From contig CALLLW010000010.1 in assembly GCA_938007995.1 (NCBI GenBank), positions 62,001 to 126,000 of the forward strand: DNA of 64,000 nt, given 5' to 3'. Below, piece after piece: positions 44,602 to 54,473 of the stretch (position 1 is the first letter of the stretch; each line of letters starts with the position of its first letter). The notes under the pieces are model-generated. The model was not told where the DNA came from. It saw only the letters and a program-made list of their open reading frames with translations, and made no database searches. The stretch is from an uncultured Granulosicoccaceae bacterium (GTDB taxonomy: Bacteria; Pseudomonadota; Gammaproteobacteria; Granulosicoccales; Granulosicoccaceae). A program made the translations under genes and the position numbers.

Positions 44602-46227
44602 ATGACTAGTAGTGCCGCACACTCGATGGGCGACGCTGTTGATATGTCTGTGTATGGCATCAATAGCGTGGTAGATGTAATTCACAACCCATCTTTTGAA
44701 ATCTTGTTTGCCGAAGAAACAAAAGATGATTTACAGGGCTTTGAACGAGCCGTCGTCACCGATCTGGGTGCGGTGGCAGTAGACACGGGCGAATTCACCG
44801 GACGTTCGCCAAAAGACAAATACATCGTTAAGGACGATGTCACTCGCAATACCCTCTGGTGGTCTGATCAGGGCCGCAATGATAATCAATCCATCGATCA
44901 ATCTGTCTGGAACGATCTGCGCAGCACAGTCACTCAACAGCTGTCCGGCAAACGATTGTTTGTTGTAGACACTTTCTGTGGTGCCAATACAGATACCCGC
45001 CTGGCAGTACGGTTTGTCACTGAAGTCGCATGGCAGGCTCACTTTGTGACTAACATGTTCATTCGCCCGACCGCTGCTGAGCTGGCCGTTTATGAGCCTG
45101 ATTTTGTGGTACTGAACGGTGCAAAAACCACCAATACCCAATGGCAGCAGCACGGACTCAACTCAGAAAACTTCATCGCCTTCAACCTGACCGAAAAAAT
45201 GCAGCTGATTGGCGGCACCTGGTACGGTGGTGAGATGAAGAAAGGCATGTTCGCTGTGATGAACTATCTGCTACCTGAAAAAGGCATTGCCTCGATGCAT
45301 TGCTCAGCCAACATGGGTAGCAGTGGTGATGTCGCAGTATTCTTTGGTCTGTCCGGGACTGGTAAAACCACGCTGTCTGCAGATCCCAAGCGACAACTTC
45401 TTGGTGATGACGAACATGGCTGGGATGACGATGGTGTTTTTAACTATGAAGGCGGCTGCTACGCAAAAACAATTCGCCTGAGCGCTGAAGCAGAACCCGA
45501 TATCTATGGTGCGATAAAGCGCAACGCGCTACTTGAAAACGTGGTGGTACGTGATGATGGCTCTGTTGATTTTGATGATGCATCAAAAACGGAAAATGCC
45601 CGCGTGTCCTATCCGATCGATCACATAAAAAATATCGTCAAGCCGGTTTCAAAAGGCGGTCACGCCAACAAGGTGATATTTTTATCGGCTGATGCGTTTG
45701 GTGTGTTGCCACCGGTATCACGCTTAACGCCTGAGCAAACCAAGTATCATTTTTTATCAGGCTTTACCGCGAAGCTCGCAGGTACCGAGCGTGGTGTTAC
45801 CGAGCCAACGCCAACATTCTCTGCCTGTTTTGGTGCTGCATTCCTGACACTGCATCCAACCCGTTATGGTGAGGAACTGGTCAAGCGTATGGAGCAGTCT
45901 AATGCAACTGCCTATCTGGTTAACACCGGTTGGAACGGTAGCGGTGACAGAATTTCTATCAAAGACACCCGTGCAATCATTGATGCCATACTAAGCGGCG
46001 AGATTGATGACGCTGAAACCCTGACAGTACCGGTATTTAATCTGGCGGTGCCGGTAACATTACCCGGTGTTTCAGATGGTATTCTTGATCCGCGACAAAC
46101 CTACAGTGATCAGTCAGAGTGGGATCGTAAAGCCCGAGATCTGGCACAGCGGTTTATTCAAAACTTTGATCGCTACACAGATACCGCAGAAGGCGGGTCT
46201 CTGGTGGCTGCAGGGCCGCAGTTGTAA
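44602..46227 (+). CDS. pckA: Phosphoenolpyruvate carboxykinase (ATP)
   Basis: A 541-residue cytosolic enzyme that converts oxaloacetate and ATP to phosphoenolpyruvate, the first step of gluconeogenesis. It has RSPKDKY (68-74), the substrate loop, the Walker [10 protein letters not shown] (249-257) and LLGDDEHGW with metal-binding acids (267-275). Preceded by GGAG and a candidate promoter; followed by a palindrome and a terminator. It is likely monocistronic and would supply PEP during growth on acids and the products of the catabolic loci nearby. Confidence 0.96.
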   Translation: MTSSAAHSMGDAVDMSVYGINSVVDVIHNPSFEILFAEETKDDLQGFERAVVTDLGAVAVDTGEFTGRSPKDKYIVKDDVTRNTLWWSDQGRNDNQSIDQSVWNDLRSTVTQQLSGKRLFVVDTFCGANTDTRLAVRFVTEVAWQAHFVTNMFIRPTAAELAVYEPDFVVLNGAKTTNTQWQQHGLNSENFIAFNLTEKMQLIGGTWYGGEMKKGMFAVMNYLLPEKGIASMHCSANMGSSGDVAVFFGLSGTGKTTLSADPKRQLLGDDEHGWDDDGVFNYEGGCYAKTIRLSAEAEPDIYGAIKRNALLENVVVRDDGSVDFDDASKTENARVSYPIDHIKNIVKPVSKGGHANKVIFLSADAFGVLPPVSRLTPEQTKYHFLSGFTAKLAGTERGVTEPTPTFSACFGAAFLTLHPTRYGEELVKRMEQSNATAYLVNTGWNGSGDRISIKDTRAIIDAILSGEIDDAETLTVPVFNLAVPVTLPGVSDGILDPRQTYSDQSEWDRKARDLAQRFIQNFDRYTDTAEGGSLVAAGPQL

Positions 46228-46243
46228 GTCACTGCAGTGACTT
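46226..46243. repeat. 18-bp perfect palindrome at the pckA stop codon
   Basis: AAGTCACTGCAGTGACTT overlaps the stop codon of pckA. It could form a short hairpin at the mRNA end or serve as a protein-binding site. Confidence 0.7.
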
Positions 46244-46255
46244 AACGGCTTGGAA

Positions 46256-46290
46256 AAAAGCGCTATCTTTTGATGGCGCTTTTGTCGTTT
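46256..46290. terminator. Bidirectional rho-independent terminator of pckA
   Basis: AAAAGCGC (46256-46263) pairs with GCGCTTTT (46276-46283) around a 12-base loop, ending in a T-rich tract. The reverse strand also ends in a T run, so it could serve both pckA and the convergent SnoaL-like gene that ends at 46308. Confidence 0.75.
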
Positions 46291-46307
46291 TATCGCTGCA
46301 GTAATTT

Positions 46308-47297
46308 TTACTGATCTGTTTCAGGTAAAACGTCTATACCCTGTTGCTTCCAGAAGTATGGCAGATCGATAAACACCCAGTTTTCAGCCAGTTTGTTTTC
46401 TTTACGGCGATAAATATCCACTACTCTGAAATCAGCCGGTTTATTCGTTGCCGTATGACCCATAAATGAACCACTTAGTGTTGCGGTAAAGTTTGGCCAG
46501 CCAAAGAATCCACCATAGTGACCTTCTGCCAGTCTGCAAATATGGTTGGTTTGACTGCGCTCGCTAAAAGCTGCACGAAACGGTCTTGAGTGTTGTTCGG
46601 CGTATCGTTCAATCGTATAAGTGGAGCCAATGCCTTCCGGTCCCCACCAGATCATGTCCTCATGCCAGTCCTGTCTGAGCTCTTCTTCCAGAGGTAACGG
46701 ATTTTGCCACTGCCCCAGGTTACTTATCATTGAATTTATTTTTGCCAGTGTTGCCTCACCTGCGGCGGTGGCCTGTGGCTCAAACATCAAACCATCGTGA
46801 GTGGCAGGTCCGGGTTGGACAAGATGCTGCGCGGTTTGCGATGTAAAAGGTGATGCGCCTGCTTGCGCCATCAAATGCGGAATGTCGATATAACAGGCGG
46901 TTTCGGTAATTTTCGAGTTCACAACCCGATGAAACTCTGCATAACGCAGAAAAGCCATCTTGCCGGTTGGCTGTATGCCCAACCACGGTTTGTCAAACAA
47001 CCCCAGCCAGTGTCCCATCGACACCACCCAGGTCGACTGAAACCCGTCGAGCTGATTGGCACCGGCAAAAAAGATATCCTGTCGACGTTGTAAATGACTC
47101 AGTGCGTGACTCAGCGGGTGCCAGAACTGCGGTGTGAGGGTGTCGCGGCAGAGCAGATTAAACGGGTAGTAGCCGCGCCAGCAATAATCCGCTGCGGTAA
47201 ACTGGTGAATTATCTGATCGTCGGTATACCGGCTGGCCTCGAGCGCGTTGAAATACTCCAGAACTGTTTTTTTCTCAGCTTGAAAAGACATACACAC
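46308..47297 (-). CDS. SnoaL/NTF2-like tandem-domain protein
   Basis: A 329-residue protein with two NTF2-like cone domains (about 10-165 and 185-320). The second half, with DMIWWGPEGIGSTYTIERYAEQHSR and GSFMGHTATNKPADFRVVDIYR, resembles SnoaL polyketide cyclase-like proteins. Such domains act as isomerases, cyclases, hydrolases or binding proteins. It is divergent from the ABC binding-protein gene and convergent with pckA, and is similar in layout to the 328-residue protein at 52485, so it probably belongs to the same pathway. Substrate unknown. Confidence 0.8.
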   Translation of the reverse strand: MCMSFQAEKKTVLEYFNALEASRYTDDQIIHQFTAADYCWRGYYPFNLLCRDTLTPQFWHPLSHALSHLQRRQDIFFAGANQLDGFQSTWVVSMGHWLGLFDKPWLGIQPTGKMAFLRYAEFHRVVNSKITETACYIDIPHLMAQAGASPFTSQTAQHLVQPGPATHDGLMFEPQATAAGEATLAKINSMISNLGQWQNPLPLEEELRQDWHEDMIWWGPEGIGSTYTIERYAEQHSRPFRAAFSERSQTNHICRLAEGHYGGFFGWPNFTATLSGSFMGHTATNKPADFRVVDIYRRKENKLAENWVFIDLPYFWKQQGIDVLPETDQ

Positions 47298-47610
47298 CGT
47301 TTGCGGTTTTGATCGTTATTGCTGCCGTGCGGGTTCATGCCGCGAGTGAATATGGCATGCGGTGAAAAATAATTGCAAGCGTTGATCCATATCAGTCTGG
47401 TTCGAGGCCGAATTGCTCGACGCTGACTACCCGGGTGTGGGCAGCTATGCTGAAGAGGCAGCGCGATGCAGTCGCAAATAGAATATTCGATAACGCAAGA
47501 CCAAAAAAAACGATGCCCTGTGAATTGCCGTATTGCACCGGCACGCGATGTTCGTCATTATCACCCCAGCAGCGTATTTATTCCTCACGCGCTGATTTAG
47601 GAGACGATTG
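47298..47610. promoter_or_regulatory. Divergent region before the ABC transporter operon
   Basis: A 313-bp gap between the SnoaL-like gene and the binding-protein gene must hold two promoters. TTGCAAGCGTTG near 47373-47384 is a weak LacI-like half-operator. A strong ribosome-binding site AGGAGA (47599-47604) precedes ATG 47611. I see no gene or clear -35/-10 pair. Confidence 0.35.
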
Positions 47611-48855
47611 ATGATTTCATTTAAGAACACCCTGCTTACCGGCTCGCTGCTGCTCGCTTTTGCGGGCACAGTTCAGGCAGAGTCAGCTTGCGGAATTAAA
47701 CAGGGCACAATAAGCATCCTCGGAAATGACTTTCCGGCGCTGCACGCAGTGGTAGACGCGGCTGAAAAATGTGCCGGTGGTGATGTGACATTCTCGAAAA
47801 ACCACAGCAAAGACTTCAAGGACGTGATGATTGCGGCCTTAACCGCCGATCCGGCAGAGTACACCTCTGTGATCGTTAACAACGGTGTGCTGGTTACCCT
47901 GATGAACGACGGGCTGGTAAAACCTCTCGATGATCTGGTTGCCAAACACGGTGCTGCTCTAAAAAAGAATCAGCTAATCACAGTAGATGGCAAGGTCATG
48001 GCTGTGGCATTCATGGCCAATGCACAGCATTTGTTCTATCGCAAAGACATTCTTGATGCAGCTGGTGTAGAAGTTCCCACAAGCTATGAAGAAGTGCTCA
48101 GCGCCTCCAAAGCGATTCAGGACAAAGGTTTAATGGAATACCCTTACGCCGGTACATTTAAAGCCGGATGGAATCTGGGTGAAGAGTTTGTCAATATGTA
48201 TATGGGCACTGGCGGCAGTTTGTTCAAACCCGGGTCAGCAGAGCTCGACATTAACAACGAGCACGGTGTTGCGACACTAAACATGCTGAAGTCGTTGACT
48301 GAATATATGAATCCTGACTACCTGACCTTTGACTCCAATGTTGTACAGGCTGAATGGGAAGCGGGTAATGTAGCGCTTTCCAATCTGTGGGGATCGCGTA
48401 CCGCCGCAGTGCTGGATGATGAAGGCTCATCTGAAGAAGTCACCTCGGCAACCATGTTCACTGCAGCACCTGTCCTTGGTGGTGGTTCTACACCTTCAAC
48501 AACACTCTGGTGGGATGGCTTTGCGATATCTACCAACACCAGTAATGAAGATGCCGAAGCGACTTTCATCGCTATGATGAACGGTATATCTTCGGATGTA
48601 GCCAACAACAACGCTGACGAAGCAGTGTGGCTGATTGATGGTTATACACCGGGTGCTGCAGCAGTTGGTGTTGCAGAAACAGCCGCCGCCGGTGCAAAAC
48701 CTTATCCGATGGTGCCGTACATGGGCGCATTGCATGGTGCTGCAGGAGATGAGCTCTCTGATTTCCTTCAGGGCAATGAAGACGCTGAAACAGCGCTTGC
48801 AGATATTGAAGCGGCGTACGTGGCTAAAGCCAAAGAAGCGGGCTTCCTACAGTAA
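47611..48855 (+). CDS. ABC transporter sugar-type solute-binding protein
   Basis: A 414-residue periplasmic binding protein of the CUT1 sugar family. Residues 1-21 form a signal peptide ending in VQAES. The body shows NNGVLVTLMNDGLVKPLDDLVAKHG, YRKDILDAAGVEVPTSYEE and GTGGSLFKPG, as in maltose or glycerol-phosphate-type binders. I start at ATG 47611 after AGGAGA; a TTG at 47608 would add only one residue. A 10-bp stem-loop follows the stop, consistent with a higher level of this mRNA segment. The ligand may not be a sugar, given the genes downstream. Confidence 0.9.
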   Translation: MISFKNTLLTGSLLLAFAGTVQAESACGIKQGTISILGNDFPALHAVVDAAEKCAGGDVTFSKNHSKDFKDVMIAALTADPAEYTSVIVNNGVLVTLMNDGLVKPLDDLVAKHGAALKKNQLITVDGKVMAVAFMANAQHLFYRKDILDAAGVEVPTSYEEVLSASKAIQDKGLMEYPYAGTFKAGWNLGEEFVNMYMGTGGSLFKPGSAELDINNEHGVATLNMLKSLTEYMNPDYLTFDSNVVQAEWEAGNVALSNLWGSRTAAVLDDEGSSEEVTSATMFTAAPVLGGGSTPSTTLWWDGFAISTNTSNEDAEATFIAMMNGISSDVANNNADEAVWLIDGYTPGAAAVGVAETAAAGAKPYPMVPYMGALHGAAGDELSDFLQGNEDAETALADIEAAYVAKAKEAGFLQ

Positions 48856-48866
48856 AAGCCTGACAG

Positions 48867-48891
48867 GGCAGGGAGTACCGAACTCCCTGCC
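48867..48891 (+). terminator. Intercistronic stem-loop after the binding-protein gene
   Basis: GGCAGGGAGT (48867-48876) pairs perfectly with ACTCCCTGCC (48882-48891) around a five-base loop. No T run follows. It lies between the binding-protein and permease genes, where such hairpins usually stabilise the upstream mRNA and reduce read-through. Confidence 0.75.
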
Positions 48892-48921
48892 TTACTCGCT
48901 TCAAGTACACTATAAAATCCT

Positions 48922-49950
48922 ATGCCGCACAGGGCATTCTTCTGGTTTATTCTGCCGTCTGCGTTAGCGATGCTGCTGTTTATAGCCGTGCCAATAGCAT
49001 CGGTTGTGATTCAGTCGGTGCACATTGAACACCCCAAGGTGATGGAAGAAGTCGAGACCTGCGGGCCGTTTAACTGCACCACTGAAATGCGGGTTGATGC
49101 CGAGGCAACCGCAAAGCTCAAGCAAGCGGAGCCACTCGGTAAATTTATCGGGCTGGAAACTTATTTCAATCGCAACCATCTGGCAATTGATTCAGTTAAA
49201 ACACAGTGGCAGCAACGAGACGGCTTTTTTTCGTTTGTTCGCGGCTTGTACAATCTGCCATTCTACAAAGCGCTGTCATTTACACTGGTTTATACATTTG
49301 TTGTTACGCCGCTGGTTATCGTGCTTGGCTTTATGATTGCGCTCGCGGTCAATTCCATTCCGAAAATTCTGCGCGGGCCTGCAATATTTGTGTCGTTATT
49401 ACCGATGATAGTAACGCCGTTGATCGGGTCGCTGGTGCTGTTCTGGATGGTCGATGCCAATGGCGTTCTCGGTTCAGCTATTCAGCGTATTTTTGATGAT
49501 CCGAATCTGTCACTTAAGGCGTCACCACCACTGACCTGGATCATGTTACTGGTCTATGGCGTATGGCATTCAGCACCATTTGCGTTCGTGGTTTTTTATG
49601 CAGGCCTGCAAACCGTTCCACAGGATACGCTCGAATCAGCCATGATTGATGGTGCCAGTCGCTGGGAACGGATTCGCTTTGTGGTACTGCCACATTCGGC
49701 ACCGCTGGTGACATTCGTTGGCTTGATACAGTTGATGGATAACTTCAGAGTCTTTGAACCGATCGTCGGGTTCAATGCGTCTGCCAGTGCCACCTCGTTG
49801 TCGTGGATTATCTTTAATGATTTGTTTGGACAACAGCAGTTGTTCGGTTCTGCGGCAGCTACGTCATTGCTGACTATCCTCGGCGTCTGCATCTTATTGA
49901 TGCCGGTGCTGATCCGTACCTGGCGGCAGAACAATAGAGTCGTGGCTTGA
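48922..49950 (+). CDS. ABC transporter permease (MalF-like)
   Basis: A 342-residue inner-membrane permease with six or more helices and an N-terminal periplasmic loop between helices 1 and 2 (about 40-110) larger than usual. The coupling EAA motif is ESAMIDGASRWERIRFVVLP at about 236-255. It pairs with the MalG-like permease, whose start overlaps its stop (TGATG). Confidence 0.9.
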   Translation: MPHRAFFWFILPSALAMLLFIAVPIASVVIQSVHIEHPKVMEEVETCGPFNCTTEMRVDAEATAKLKQAEPLGKFIGLETYFNRNHLAIDSVKTQWQQRDGFFSFVRGLYNLPFYKALSFTLVYTFVVTPLVIVLGFMIALAVNSIPKILRGPAIFVSLLPMIVTPLIGSLVLFWMVDANGVLGSAIQRIFDDPNLSLKASPPLTWIMLLVYGVWHSAPFAFVVFYAGLQTVPQDTLESAMIDGASRWERIRFVVLPHSAPLVTFVGLIQLMDNFRVFEPIVGFNASASATSLSWIIFNDLFGQQQLFGSAAATSLLTILGVCILLMPVLIRTWRQNNRVVA

Positions 49951-50843
49951 TGACGTCACCTTCTGCTACTCAATATGGTAAAACATCGCCGCTGATTCGC
50001 TTGATCCTAAGCGCGTTTTTGATTGTCTGGATCGTTCTCGCCGCGTTTCCGTTTTTGTGGACGCTGTGGGGATCGTTCAAGGTAGAAGCCGATTTTTTCT
50101 CCAAGGTAGACTGGACATTCGCCTTAAGCGGTGAACGCACTATTGCCGAGACAGGCAGTGCTTTCACTGGCGCGGGCTACTATGGCGCGTGGGTGCAGGA
50201 AGAATTCTGGCGGGCAGCGTTGAATACCATGATCGTGACCTTTTTTGTCGTGATTATATCGCTGACGCTCGGTACGCTCGGTGGCTATGCGCTATCAAGA
50301 TCAGGCTTCCGCTATACGTTCTGGATTCTGATTGCAGCGCTGGTATTCAGGGCAATGCCGCACATCACACTGGTGTCCGGTTATTTGCTGCCGTTCTTTG
50401 AATTAAATATCTGGGGTATTTTGCCCACCACCATTGTGGTTCTGGTGGCAATTAATCAACCGTTTACGTTATGGATGCTGCATTCATTCTTTTTAAATAT
50501 ACCGAAAGATCTTGATGAAAGCGCATTAGTAGACGGCTGCACCCGCTTTCAGGCATTCAGGCATGTAATAGTGCCGGTAATGTGGCCCGGTGTGATCACC
50601 ACCGGATTGTTCAGCTTTCTACTGGCATACAACGACTTTGCCATTACCACCATGCTGTTAAGTCAGGATAACCAGACTATGGTGCCAAAGATCGGCAGCT
50701 TTTTAGGCACCACACAAGTGCAGGGTAACGTGATGTTTGCAGTTGCAGCTGTTGTGTCTGCCACCGCGCCGTTATTTATACTGGTGTTATTTTTTCAACG
50801 GCAAATTGTCAGTGGCCTCACCGCCGGTGCAGTGAAGGGATAA
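49950..50843 (+). CDS. ABC transporter permease (MalG-like)
   Basis: A 297-residue permease with about six helices. The EAA motif, ESALVDGCTRFQAFRHVIVP, is present at about 190-209. I choose ATG 49950, which overlaps the previous stop codon by one base; an upstream TTG at 49947 is less likely. It completes the membrane pore with the MalF-like protein. Confidence 0.9.
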   Translation: MTSPSATQYGKTSPLIRLILSAFLIVWIVLAAFPFLWTLWGSFKVEADFFSKVDWTFALSGERTIAETGSAFTGAGYYGAWVQEEFWRAALNTMIVTFFVVIISLTLGTLGGYALSRSGFRYTFWILIAALVFRAMPHITLVSGYLLPFFELNIWGILPTTIVVLVAINQPFTLWMLHSFFLNIPKDLDESALVDGCTRFQAFRHVIVPVMWPGVITTGLFSFLLAYNDFAITTMLLSQDNQTMVPKIGSFLGTTQVQGNVMFAVAAVVSATAPLFILVLFFQRQIVSGLTAGAVKG

Positions 50844-50846
50844 GCG

Positions 50847-51893
50847 ATGGCTGAAATCAGACTCAATAACATCAGTAAGAGATGGGGCAGTTTTGTTGGT
50901 GTTGACTCGCTTGATCTGGATATTGCCGATCAGGAGTTTCTGGTGTTGCTTGGTCCGTCGGGTTGTGGAAAAACCACTACCATGCGCATGGTTGCAGGAC
51001 TTGAAGCAGTCACCACCGGGGAGATTTATATCGGTGATCGCATGGTCAATAAGCTTGAACCGAAGGATCGCGATGTTGCAATGGTCTTTCAAAGCTACGG
51101 TCTTTACCCGAACATGACGGTCTATGAAAACATACGCTTTCCGCTAAAAGTTAGAAAAGTAGACAAGCATACACACCATGAGCGTGTCATGCGCGCAGCA
51201 GAGATGGTGGAGCTAACGGAGTTTTTACACAGAAAGCCCGCTGAGTTGTCCGGTGGACAAAGACAAAGGGTTGCACTGGCAAGAGCAATTGTCAGGGAGC
51301 CGACGGTATTTCTGATGGATGAGCCTCTATCAAACCTTGATGCAAAACTACGTGTTTCCACCAGAGCGCAAATCAAAAATCTACAGCACTCTCTGGCCAC
51401 CACCACTATTTATGTCACACATGATCAGATAGAAGCCATGACGCTGGCAGACAAAGTGGTGGTAATGAACAAAGGTATCGTGCAGCAAGTGGATACACCA
51501 ACGGCAATCTATGAAAATCCGGTGAATACGTTTGTTGCAGGTTTTATCGGATCACCGGCCATGAACCTGATCAATGGTGATTTGCATCAGGGGGTATTCA
51601 GAAGCCAGGATATAATCATTGACGGATTACCGACTGACTTCAGTGGTGATGTCACACTGGGTTTTCGTGCCGAAGACGCCACCATTGTCAGTGAGCGCGG
51701 CAATGCTGTTGCACCGGCTTATTCGATAGAACTGCTGGGTGAGGCAACCATGGTCACTATGCGTATTGGTGGAGCACTGGTGTCTGTGAAAGCGGCAAAA
51801 GATTTTCGAATTGATATAGGTGAAGTGGTGCATGCTCTTATACGGCCCGATATCTGCCATCTGTATGACTACAAAAGCGGCCAGCGTCTTTAA
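50847..51893 (+). CDS. ABC transporter ATP-binding protein (MalK/UgpC-like)
   Basis: A 348-residue ATPase with Walker A GPSGCGKT (36-43), Q-loop Gln82, signature LSGGQ (134-138) and Walker B FLMDEP (155-160). A C-terminal regulatory domain (about 240-348) is of the MalK/UgpC TOBE type. It lies three bases after the second permease and drives the importer. The downstream enzyme genes follow after 66 bp on the same strand. Confidence 0.93.
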   Translation: MAEIRLNNISKRWGSFVGVDSLDLDIADQEFLVLLGPSGCGKTTTMRMVAGLEAVTTGEIYIGDRMVNKLEPKDRDVAMVFQSYGLYPNMTVYENIRFPLKVRKVDKHTHHERVMRAAEMVELTEFLHRKPAELSGGQRQRVALARAIVREPTVFLMDEPLSNLDAKLRVSTRAQIKNLQHSLATTTIYVTHDQIEAMTLADKVVVMNKGIVQQVDTPTAIYENPVNTFVAGFIGSPAMNLINGDLHQGVFRSQDIIIDGLPTDFSGDVTLGFRAEDATIVSERGNAVAPAYSIELLGEATMVTMRIGGALVSVKAAKDFRIDIGEVVHALIRPDICHLYDYKSGQRL

Positions 51894-51959
51894 AGATCTG
51901 GTCGCACCGTTGTCACCTGTTTGCTGCACCTTTAACATAAGCAAAGGTAACTTATTACA

Positions 51960-52472
51960 ATGACTAGCGACGATTCTTCTCTGCAACAACATGCACGTCA
52001 GTCTGCAGAGACACTGGCGGCAGTGAAAGCCATGGAAGCCGGGCTTGCCGCCGGTGAGAACGAAATGGCGCGCTACTTTACCGAAGATTTTGTCTGGCGT
52101 GGTAACTACGGTTGTGGTTTAAAACAATCACTACAGGAATTTCGCGCCAACTGGCAATTACCGTTGCGAGCAGCATTTACTGACAGAGAGTATAAAACCG
52201 AAAAGTTCCTGTCAGACGGTGACTGGGCATCCTGCTTTGGTCATATTGAAGCGACTCATTCAGGCACTTTTATGGGAATTGCAGCGACCGGTAAACGGGT
52301 AAAAATTCCGTACATGGACTTCTGGCAGGTTAAAGACGGTCGTATCGCAGATAACCCGGTATCGGTTGATTTCGCCTCTGTGCTGTCTCAGCTGGGTGTT
52401 GATGTTTTTAATGGCGAGGGCTGGGAAAAGTATGATCAGGGTCAGGCAACGCCTCCGAAGCCATCAGAGTAA
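51960..52472 (+). CDS. SnoaL/NTF2-like protein (single domain)
   Basis: A 170-residue single NTF2-like domain with a helical N-terminus and the conserved ATHSGTFMGIAATGKRVKIPYMDFWQVKDGRI strand region, typical of SnoaL-like proteins. It is the first of a run of four genes with overlapping or close ends and should share a pathway with the 328- and 329-residue tandem proteins. Its catalytic role is unknown. AAAGG lies 13 bases before the ATG, a rather long spacing. Confidence 0.8.
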   Translation: MTSDDSSLQQHARQSAETLAAVKAMEAGLAAGENEMARYFTEDFVWRGNYGCGLKQSLQEFRANWQLPLRAAFTDREYKTEKFLSDGDWASCFGHIEATHSGTFMGIAATGKRVKIPYMDFWQVKDGRIADNPVSVDFASVLSQLGVDVFNGEGWEKYDQGQATPPKPSE

Positions 52473-52484
52473 AAGGTAGCCACC

Positions 52485-53471
52485 ATGCAAGGCTTTGATA
52501 AAAAATTTAAGGACTTCCCTGATTATATTCTGGGTATCACCTATGAGATCTGGGAGCAGCGCGGCGTTGAAACGCTAAACCATTACTATGCACCGGACAT
52601 TATTGTACGCTCACCAGCGTCTGTGGTGGTTGGCAACAAAACAGTCATTGATGCCACTCGTAAAACGCTGGATGAATTTCCGGACCGTGAGTTACTTGGT
52701 GAAGATGTGATCTGGAGTGGCACACCAGAGACTGGCATGCTCAGTTCTCACCGTATTCTTAGTACTGCCACGCATGTCAATGATGGTGCTTATGGGGCGG
52801 CTACCGGTAAACGTGTGACCTACAGAGTCATTGCTGACTGCCACGCAAAAAATAATGCCATTGATGATGAATGGCTGATCAGAGATCAATCAGCCATATT
52901 GCAACAGCTCGGGGTGGATCCCAAAACCTGGGTTGCACAGCAACTTGTACTTGACTCTGAAAGCAATACACCGGTTGCACCACTGACCCCTGAAAATGAC
53001 GTAAAAGGCCCGTATACAGGAACGGGCAATCAGAATGTCTGGGGGCAAAAGCTTGCTGATATTATTCAGCAGATCGTCGCTGGTAATCCCGATGTCATCG
53101 CAAACGAATACGACAGGGCGGCTCACCTGGAGTATCCGGGTTACCTGACACTGCACGGTGCCACTCAGGCGCAACACTTCTGGTCGCGGCTGGTCAGTTG
53201 TTTTCCAAACGCAACCTTTCGTATTGACCATCAGATAGGACGCGAAGATGAAACCCTGCCGCCCAGAGCTGCAGTACGCTGGAGCATCACCGGTACTCAT
53301 GACGGCGCCGGCTACTTTGGTGAGCCAACCGGTGCACCGGTGTATTTGCTTGGCATGACACACGCAGAGTTTGGGTCATTACATGGCAATACAGCCTCTG
53401 CAAAATTGCGCCGTGAATACACTCTGTTTGATGAAACCGCCGTCTGGAAGCAGATTCTGTCAAGCCACTGA
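52485..53471 (+). CDS. SnoaL/NTF2-like tandem-domain protein
   Basis: A 328-residue protein with two NTF2-like domains (about 5-160 and 185-325). The first has FDKKFKDFPDYILGITYEIWEQRG and ATGKRVTYRVIADCH; the second has GNPDVIANEYDRAAHLEYPGYLTLHG and ATFRIDHQIGRED. Both are SnoaL-like and could bind or isomerise a hydrophobic ring compound. AAAGGT precedes ATG 52485. It is 13 bases after the single-domain gene and six bases before the possible TTG start of the bicupin gene (53478). Confidence 0.82.
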   Translation: MQGFDKKFKDFPDYILGITYEIWEQRGVETLNHYYAPDIIVRSPASVVVGNKTVIDATRKTLDEFPDRELLGEDVIWSGTPETGMLSSHRILSTATHVNDGAYGAATGKRVTYRVIADCHAKNNAIDDEWLIRDQSAILQQLGVDPKTWVAQQLVLDSESNTPVAPLTPENDVKGPYTGTGNQNVWGQKLADIIQQIVAGNPDVIANEYDRAAHLEYPGYLTLHGATQAQHFWSRLVSCFPNATFRIDHQIGREDETLPPRAAVRWSITGTHDGAGYFGEPTGAPVYLLGMTHAEFGSLHGNTASAKLRREYTLFDETAVWKQILSSH

Positions 53472-53492
53472 GCCGCGTTGAGTGCAAGCACA

Positions 53493-54473
53493 ATGAAAGA
53501 AGTCAAAGTAGTCAGATACGCCGAGCTGGTGCCATGCAAAACTGCATTTATAGATGCACATACGCCCGGCTCTGATCAAAAAGAGAACTTCACCATCATC
53601 GGTGGTGGTGTCAGTGAAAGCCCTGATCAGCATGTGCACATAAAGGAAACACCAGGCTTTAACATCGGTGCTGCGGGTCAGCCACCTAACTGTAGAAACT
53701 CACTTCACTCGCATCGTACGGCAGAGGTGTTTTTTGTATTAAAAGGCCGCTGGCGTTTTTTCTGGGGACGCTATGGCACTGCAGGGCAGGTGGTACTAGA
53801 GGAAGGCGATATCATTAATATACCCACCGGCATTTTCCGTGGCTTTGAAAACATTGGTACTGACTACGGCATGATCATGGCGGTACTGGGTGGTGATGAC
53901 GCAGGCGGTGGCGTGGTCTGGGCACCGCAGGTAATTGAAGATGCAGCTGATCACGGATTGGTGCTTTCTGAAAAAGGCTCGCTGATAAATACCGCAGCGG
54001 GAGAATCACTGCCTGCAGGTGTTGCAAAAATGCCGTTGCTAACCGAGTCAGAACTGGCTGAGTTTCCCGAGCCTTCGGCACAGCAGGTCGTGCCGAACTA
54101 TGTTGCCCGTTACTGGGATCTAATGGCTTTATCTGATAACGATGCCTGCCATGTGATTGGTGATGGTGCCGTATTGCAGGACAAGCCGGGCTTTGATTGT
54201 CACTTTTTATCAGCTAACTCTGTCGCTAATGATAATTTAAGCAAGGCCAGCCATTTCGACGGTCATGAAGTTTTTATGTGCATGCGTGGTCACTGGTCGC
54301 TGGAGAGTGAGTCCGGTATAACGCTATTGGCTCCGGGTGATACAGCGTGGGTGCCACCGGGTCTTAAAAAAAGTATCAAACCATCCATGTCAGGTGAAGC
54401 CAGCTTATACCGAATTCGTTCCAACGATGATCCGGCTGGTTTAACGCAAGGCTTCAAAGGAGGTCATTCATGA
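53493..54473 (+). CDS. Bicupin protein
   Basis: A 326-residue protein with two cupin barrels. In the first, His72, His74 and Glu78 (LHSHRTAEVFFVLKG) look like metal ligands; in the second, His254, His258 and Glu259 (SHFDGHEVFMCMRGHW) do. This layout is shared with gentisate- or quercetin-type dioxygenases and with sugar isomerases, but the reaction cannot be read off. I start at ATG 53493; a TTG at 53478 would add five residues. The stop overlaps the methyltransferase start by ATGA. Confidence 0.8.
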   Translation: MKEVKVVRYAELVPCKTAFIDAHTPGSDQKENFTIIGGGVSESPDQHVHIKETPGFNIGAAGQPPNCRNSLHSHRTAEVFFVLKGRWRFFWGRYGTAGQVVLEEGDIINIPTGIFRGFENIGTDYGMIMAVLGGDDAGGGVVWAPQVIEDAADHGLVLSEKGSLINTAAGESLPAGVAKMPLLTESELAEFPEPSAQQVVPNYVARYWDLMALSDNDACHVIGDGAVLQDKPGFDCHFLSANSVANDNLSKASHFDGHEVFMCMRGHWSLESESGITLLAPGDTAWVPPGLKKSIKPSMSGEASLYRIRSNDDPAGLTQGFKGGHS